From assembly GCF_009695775.1 (NCBI RefSeq), contig NZ_VUNG01000005.1, positions 89,539-153,538 of the forward strand: 64,000 nt of DNA, read 5' to 3'. The notes below the pieces were generated by a model that was not told the DNA's origin, made no database searches, and saw nothing but the letters and a program-made list of their open reading frames with translations. Source of the DNA: Hallella mizrahii. Its GTDB lineage: Bacteria > Bacteroidota > Bacteroidia > Bacteroidales > Bacteroidaceae. The stretch's first letter is position 1. Every line of letters starts with the position of its first letter. The translations under genes and the position numbers were made by a program. Below are positions 60,650 through 64,000 of this stretch, piece by piece.

Positions 60650-60782
60650 TTTTGGTTGACTACCTTCATGTCTTAAACCTAAATAAAGTTGTCTTGCTTT
60701 TTCGTAATTCTAATTTTAGTTGTCTTTTTTCTTATTACTGGATTATGTTGACTGTTTGTTCTTAAACCTTATTTTGGTTGAC
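60650..60782. repeat. Degenerate TTTTGGTTGAC repeats
   Basis: The 210-bp gap after the IS66 element contains TTTTGGTTGAC at 60650 and 60772 and weaker forms near 60684, 60714 and 60745, roughly 30 bp apart. The phrase CTTAAACCT occurs twice between them. No gene is seen in it. Confidence 0.5.
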
Positions 60783-60847
60783 TCAATGCAATGGTAAACA
60801 TTTTCCAGAAATAAGAGACTCCTCATTTTTAAGAAAAATGGCAATTG

Positions 60848-61348
60848 TCAGTGTTGTGGCATAAGTACGGAGCCTGTCGGTCTGTACTCGAACAAGCGAT
60901 GACGGAAATCCTTTTTCGTTACAGCCCGCCGGTCATAGAGCTTTTTCACACGAATCTCGTCTAACGTATAACGTGTAATTATCTGCTTTTTTATAGCATA
61001 TATGTAACAGGTATCTTTAGTGTCAAATGAGTATGGACTTACGAGTACGGTTGAGTCTGGCAATGCATAGAAACGATCATCTATGACTACTTTTTTGTTA
61101 TTTATATATGTCTCGGTTGTGTCTGTAGGCCAAATTGGGGGCATAAAATCATTCGAATCCTCGCACCAATATATTAAATTATCAAGAGAATCTGACTCAG
61201 AAAGTTCGATATAAAGAGTATCATTTGAACTATTCCTTATACCAAATGAAGTTATTCTGTCCATAACGCAGGAAGTGAGCATATATGTACAAAAAACAAG
61301 AAATACGAAAGATTGTTGTTTGTTAATTTTCTTTATTATCTTATTCAT
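60848..61348 (-). CDS. Small lipoprotein of unknown function, possible partner of the truncated metallopeptidase
   Basis: A 166-residue lipoprotein. The start is placed at 61348 (MNKIIKKINKQQSFVF), giving a basic head, a hydrophobic stretch and lipobox LTSC (Cys 27). Two upstream in-frame ATGs (61372, 61396) come from a 24-bp duplication and a hairpin arm. The mature part contains SFGIRNSSNDTLYIELSESDSLDNL, IWPTDTTETYINNKKVVIDDRFYALPDSTVLVSPYSFDTK and CYIYAIKKQIITRYT, and is beta-rich. No known domain is recognised. It follows the metallopeptidase fragment on the same strand, a position often held by an immunity protein, but that is only a guess. Confidence 0.65.
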   Translation of the reverse strand: MNKIIKKINKQQSFVFLVFCTYMLTSCVMDRITSFGIRNSSNDTLYIELSESDSLDNLIYWCEDSNDFMPPIWPTDTTETYINNKKVVIDDRFYALPDSTVLVSPYSFDTKDTCYIYAIKKQIITRYTLDEIRVKKLYDRRAVTKKDFRHRLFEYRPTGSVLMPQH

Positions 61349-61389
61349 AATTTTCTTTATTATCTTATTCATAATTTTCTGGCTTAATA

Positions 61390-61456
61390 AGCCCAAATCG
61401 GTCTATTTGAGATTAAAAGAATAGTTTCTATTAATTATTTCTGACCAATTTGGGCT
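61390..61456. other. Inverted repeat between metallopeptidase fragment and lipoprotein
   Basis: AGCCCAAATCGGTC (61390-61403) and GACCAATTTGGGCT (61443-61456) pair over 14 bp with one mismatch, loop 39 nt. In mRNA it would form just after the upstream stop codon and just before the lipoprotein's start region. Confidence 0.65.
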
Positions 61457-61472
61457 AAATCCTATTACATCG

Positions 61473-61793
61473 TCAAATCCGGAGACCTTTCATACCAAAT
61501 TTTATAAATTTAAGCAATCTGCTAGGATCCTTTGAGGGATAATAGAACTGCCAATTCTTTCGTGAAAGTGTTTCAACTCCAAGCCATTCAGCGCCAAAGT
61601 AATTCTTAGATAAATAGTTAGCCCAAGTCTCCGTCCAATATGTACTATGTGTATTTGTACCAAACAATTTGTCATATCCGCAATTTAATAAGCTTTCTTT
61701 AGCAATGACGTCATAATAATCAATGGCACCAACTTTCCGGTATTGAAGGACATGACCAAATTCATGCTGCAACAGTAAATGTCCAATTGTTGC
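61473..61793 (-). pseudogene. 3' fragment of a secreted metallopeptidase-like (RHS/toxin-type) gene
   Basis: The frame reads TIGHLLLQHEFGHVLQYRKVG, then SLLNCGYDKLFGTNTHSTYWTETWANYLSKNYFGAEWLG, and ends FGMKGLRI. HEFGH is an HExxH zinc-binding helix, and the Glu in WTETWAN is a candidate third ligand. Similar C-termini close RHS-repeat or other large secreted proteins in Bacteroidales (from memory). No start codon is present. The frame is cut at about 61793, where the IS66-like element begins, so the N-terminal bulk of the gene has been lost or lies beyond that element. Confidence 0.6.
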
Positions 61794-61862
61794 TTATCAG
61801 CTTTAAACAGAGTACTTTCGAGTACCCCGTTTTATGCTAGGCTGAGTAAGATTTAAGACTTG

Positions 61863-63782
61863 TTAATCAATAGCGAGTTGTCCGGGCAGCATCTGAGCGT
61901 AGTCACGACATCCCTCAGAGAACTTCTTGAAGAAGCTCTGAAGATACTTCAACACTTTCACACCCATCATCCGGCAAGTCTGGATAATGGTATGATAGGT
62001 AGCCGCGCAATCGATGCCCTCCTCACTTCCGAAGGTCATTGTATTCTTCCGGTCTACGGTAAACGGACGCACATTCCTCTCGGCAATGTTATTGTCGATA
62101 CTGTACTCTCCGTCTTCCCTGTATTTCATGAGACCATCCCACTGGTTGTGGAGATATCGCAAGGCAGTTGCAAAAACCGGATCAAGCCCGCCTTGCTTTT
62201 GTTTATCATCCGGCCAAAGCCTGTCAAGCTTTTGTTTCATCTTATTGATGATCTTGGAAGTTTCCTTGTTATTCCTTCGTCGCCTGATTTCTTCCGGTGT
62301 AAGCCCCAGAGCCTTGTAGTGTCTTTCCAGCTTGTAGAGCTCAGCAATCCAGTCTATAAAAGGTTTGGCCTCATTTACCTTTCCTATATTATAGGCAGTT
62401 ACGAACTTAGCCCGGACGTGAGCCAGACAGTAGACATGGTCTATATCAACGATATCGTCATCAAGGAAGACGTAGCCTACATAGCCGTCAGACTGCAAGG
62501 CCTTAACCTTGGCATCGCCCAAGAACTGGGTGAGCACCTCACGGCTGCGGGTACCTTCTTTAGGTTTGTCAAAGAAGTAATAGCAGACGCGTTCCTTTTT
62601 GTTGACCATGCACCAGACATAGACCTTCTTATAGCCGGACTTGTATTCAAGTCTGAGACGGCCCCAGGTCTCATCACAGTTTACGACTGCACCGTCCTTG
62701 AGAAGGAGATCCTTCAACTCAGGAAGTAGATAGGCAAGTTGCTCACCACCATGCTGAAGCCAGTTGATGATAGTCTGTCTGCATCCGCCAAGTCCAGCCT
62801 CCTTCAGCATTACGGCGATTCGGTTGGCCGGCGTGTCAAGGGCATATCTCATATAGCCCAATGTAGGCATGCTGTCCACACACAATCCTGTATTGCCAAG
62901 CGGGCGATAATCGATATGCCGGGCGTATTCTTCATCTGCATGTTGGGCGGCAGATTTCATATCCGGATAGTAAGCCCAGTCGATATGACCGTCAGGGAAC
63001 TTGACCAGCAGCCACTCATACTCATGGACATTCATAATAATCTGTACATTCTTGAGCATGCGTGTTTTCCTCTTCAGAACTACACAACCCTCAGGAAGTT
63101 GCGACATGTCACATTTATGGTGATAGGTCCTTGTAGTCACGCCTTTATTGTATTTCATACCCTGACGGTTTGGTCTGGATTGCTTGGGGCCTTTCTTACT
63201 CTTGCCGCTGGCAGGCACGTCATTGCAGGCATCCTTCAGTGTCCCGGGATCACCGTTGAAATCCTCACTCTGCTGAACACGGTCACCACGCTGCTCATCA
63301 TCGTTGTTTTCATCGTCCCCGTCTCTGTCCACGTCCTGCTTGGTGGTATCGTACTTGTCTTTGCGGGCCTGCTTGTTGAGGTCCTTCTGTCGCTTGAGTT
63401 CAACCAAGAGATCCGCATACTGGTCATTGGTCTTGTTCAACTGACGCTGCATCTCTGTCAGCTGGTCCATCAGCTTTACCTGATATTCCATCTGTCTACG
63501 GTTGGCTCTCATAAGTTCCTCATTGCGGGCTTCCGCCTTTGCCTCACGCTCCTGAGCTTCCTCTCTGAGCTTATCCAACTTGTCATGGAGCTTCTTGTTC
63601 TCCTCCTTGGAGGCAAGAAGCATTTTGACCAAAGTAATCTTATCCATATTAAGGTACTCCTGCACCGGCTCAGAAGTTGTCTCCTGAGCCTCCAGCTCCC
63701 GCCGCATATTGATGTTCTTGGCGAGCTCGTCGAGATTGATTTCCTTATCAAAATCCATGTGCCGTACCTTAATATTTACCAT
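61863..63782 (-). CDS. IS66-family transposase, long form
   Basis: A 639-residue DDE transposase, about 100 residues longer than the tnpC at 56218 because of an extended coiled-coil and Asp/Lys-rich N-terminal third (LLASKEENKKLHDKLDKLREEAQEREAKAEARNEEL, then DRDGDDENNDDEQRGD). Catalytic motifs are AVVNCDETWGRL, ALQSDGYVGYVF and SIDNNIAERNVRPFTVDRKN. LDRLWPDDKQKQGGLDPVFATALRYLHNQWDGL precedes the last. The start may be 63782 or the ATG at 63758. It is intact, unlike the other IS66 copy, and only distantly related to it. Confidence 0.9.
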   Translation of the reverse strand: MVNIKVRHMDFDKEINLDELAKNINMRRELEAQETTSEPVQEYLNMDKITLVKMLLASKEENKKLHDKLDKLREEAQEREAKAEARNEELMRANRRQMEYQVKLMDQLTEMQRQLNKTNDQYADLLVELKRQKDLNKQARKDKYDTTKQDVDRDGDDENNDDEQRGDRVQQSEDFNGDPGTLKDACNDVPASGKSKKGPKQSRPNRQGMKYNKGVTTRTYHHKCDMSQLPEGCVVLKRKTRMLKNVQIIMNVHEYEWLLVKFPDGHIDWAYYPDMKSAAQHADEEYARHIDYRPLGNTGLCVDSMPTLGYMRYALDTPANRIAVMLKEAGLGGCRQTIINWLQHGGEQLAYLLPELKDLLLKDGAVVNCDETWGRLRLEYKSGYKKVYVWCMVNKKERVCYYFFDKPKEGTRSREVLTQFLGDAKVKALQSDGYVGYVFLDDDIVDIDHVYCLAHVRAKFVTAYNIGKVNEAKPFIDWIAELYKLERHYKALGLTPEEIRRRRNNKETSKIINKMKQKLDRLWPDDKQKQGGLDPVFATALRYLHNQWDGLMKYREDGEYSIDNNIAERNVRPFTVDRKNTMTFGSEEGIDCAATYHTIIQTCRMMGVKVLKYLQSFFKKFSEGCRDYAQMLPGQLAID

Positions 63783-63849
63783 ACAAAGGTACGAAAATTT
63801 ATTGGATTATGCAAATATTATTAGAGTTATTTTATTGATAATCAGTGCT

Positions 63850-64000
63850 TTATTTCACATTACTACTACCAGTGTTAGATGCAATTCTCATCGCGTTTAC
63901 CACCGGCATCTCAAGGAATGCCACCACCTGTTTCCAGGTTATCTGGTAGATTGGATTGACATGCTCCACATCATCATCGGCATAGGTTATCTTCATAAAC
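63850..64000 (-). CDS. Small upstream gene of the second IS66 element, partial
   Basis: The frame is open from the window edge and contains an ATG at 63996, from which it encodes 48 residues: MKITYADDDVEHVNPIYQIT, then WKQVVAFLEMPVVNAMRIA and SNTGSSNVK. It is on the same strand as the transposase and ends 67 bp before it. It does not look like standard TnpA or TnpB. The gene may extend beyond the window. Confidence 0.4.
   Translation of the reverse strand, partial: FMKITYADDDVEHVNPIYQITWKQVVAFLEMPVVNAMRIASNTGSSNVK

Larger units (their letters stand above)
61794..64000 (-). mobile_element. Second IS66-family element, right end outside window
   Basis: Contains a long IS66-type transposase and the end of a small upstream gene. 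The left boundary is inferred from the cut in the metallopeptidase fragment near 61793. A perfect hairpin GTACT-TTCG-AGTAC lies just inside it. The other terminal repeat and any target duplication cannot be checked in this window. Confidence 0.65.

Overview
The window is a Bacteroidales chromosome segment, most like Prevotella/Segatella. The signs are SusC/SusD pairs, a hybrid two-component regulator, TAnnTTTG-type promoter boxes, many lipoproteins with signal peptides ending in a Cys lipobox, almost no Shine-Dalgarno sequences, and Bacteroidales-type mobile elements. The left two thirds (1-41787) is ordinary chromosome. The right third (41788-64000) is mobile DNA and its debris.

Left part. 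Positions 1-5850 hold a surface-protein locus: a TonB-dependent receptor, a DUF5689 lipoprotein and an OB-fold repeat lipoprotein on the minus strand, divergent from a secreted endonuclease/exonuclease/phosphatase-family enzyme. Positions 6072-12258 hold housekeeping and envelope genes: a uracil-DNA glycosylase family protein, uridine kinase, a DUF308 membrane protein, a histidine phosphatase, a secreted SFG-repeat protein, a Wzi-like capsule assembly protein and a small lipoprotein. Positions 12309-25406 are a compact polysaccharide utilisation locus. A membrane regulator without a receiver domain is divergent from SusC, SusD, a SusE-like glycan-binding lipoprotein, a GH53 endo-galactanase and a GH2 beta-galactosidase. 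The gene order and enzymes point to beta-1,4-galactan (pectic galactan). Two 8-bp direct repeats 21 bp apart, just upstream of the SusC promoter, are good candidates for the regulator's binding site.

Middle. Positions 25521-26412 carry an overlapping two-gene module of unknown function with its own near-perfect promoter. It is followed by a large compound hairpin and a 22-bp tandem array. A DoxX gene follows, then a three-gene metal-related operon (Cys/His-rich small protein, TonB receptor, HMA-domain protein) lying between two arrays of the same GC-rich palindromic repeat. Next come an Hsp20 gene, a GH5_7-like mannanase with a GH3 glycosidase, an NfnAB-like fused oxidoreductase, a PD40-like secreted protein, a uridine phosphorylase and mnmE.

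Right part. An integrase gene starts 243 bp after the mnmE stop codon. It heads an NBU/Tn4555-like integrative mobilizable element: integrase, two unknown genes, excisionase-like HTH protein, RepA-like ATPase, primase, a phased 26-bp iteron array, a candidate oriT, a MobC-like protein and a relaxase. A DUF1848 gene and a nonsense-mutated hxlR gene follow. Beyond that lies an insertion-sequence cluster: a frameshifted IS1595-family element with an 8-bp target duplication, a decayed transposase, and an IS66 element whose tnpC has a nonsense codon and is split by a complete IS21 element. After this come a lipoprotein gene and the 3' fragment of an HEFGH-metallopeptidase gene, cut by a second IS66 element that runs off the window. 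No rRNA, tRNA or CRISPR array was recognised.
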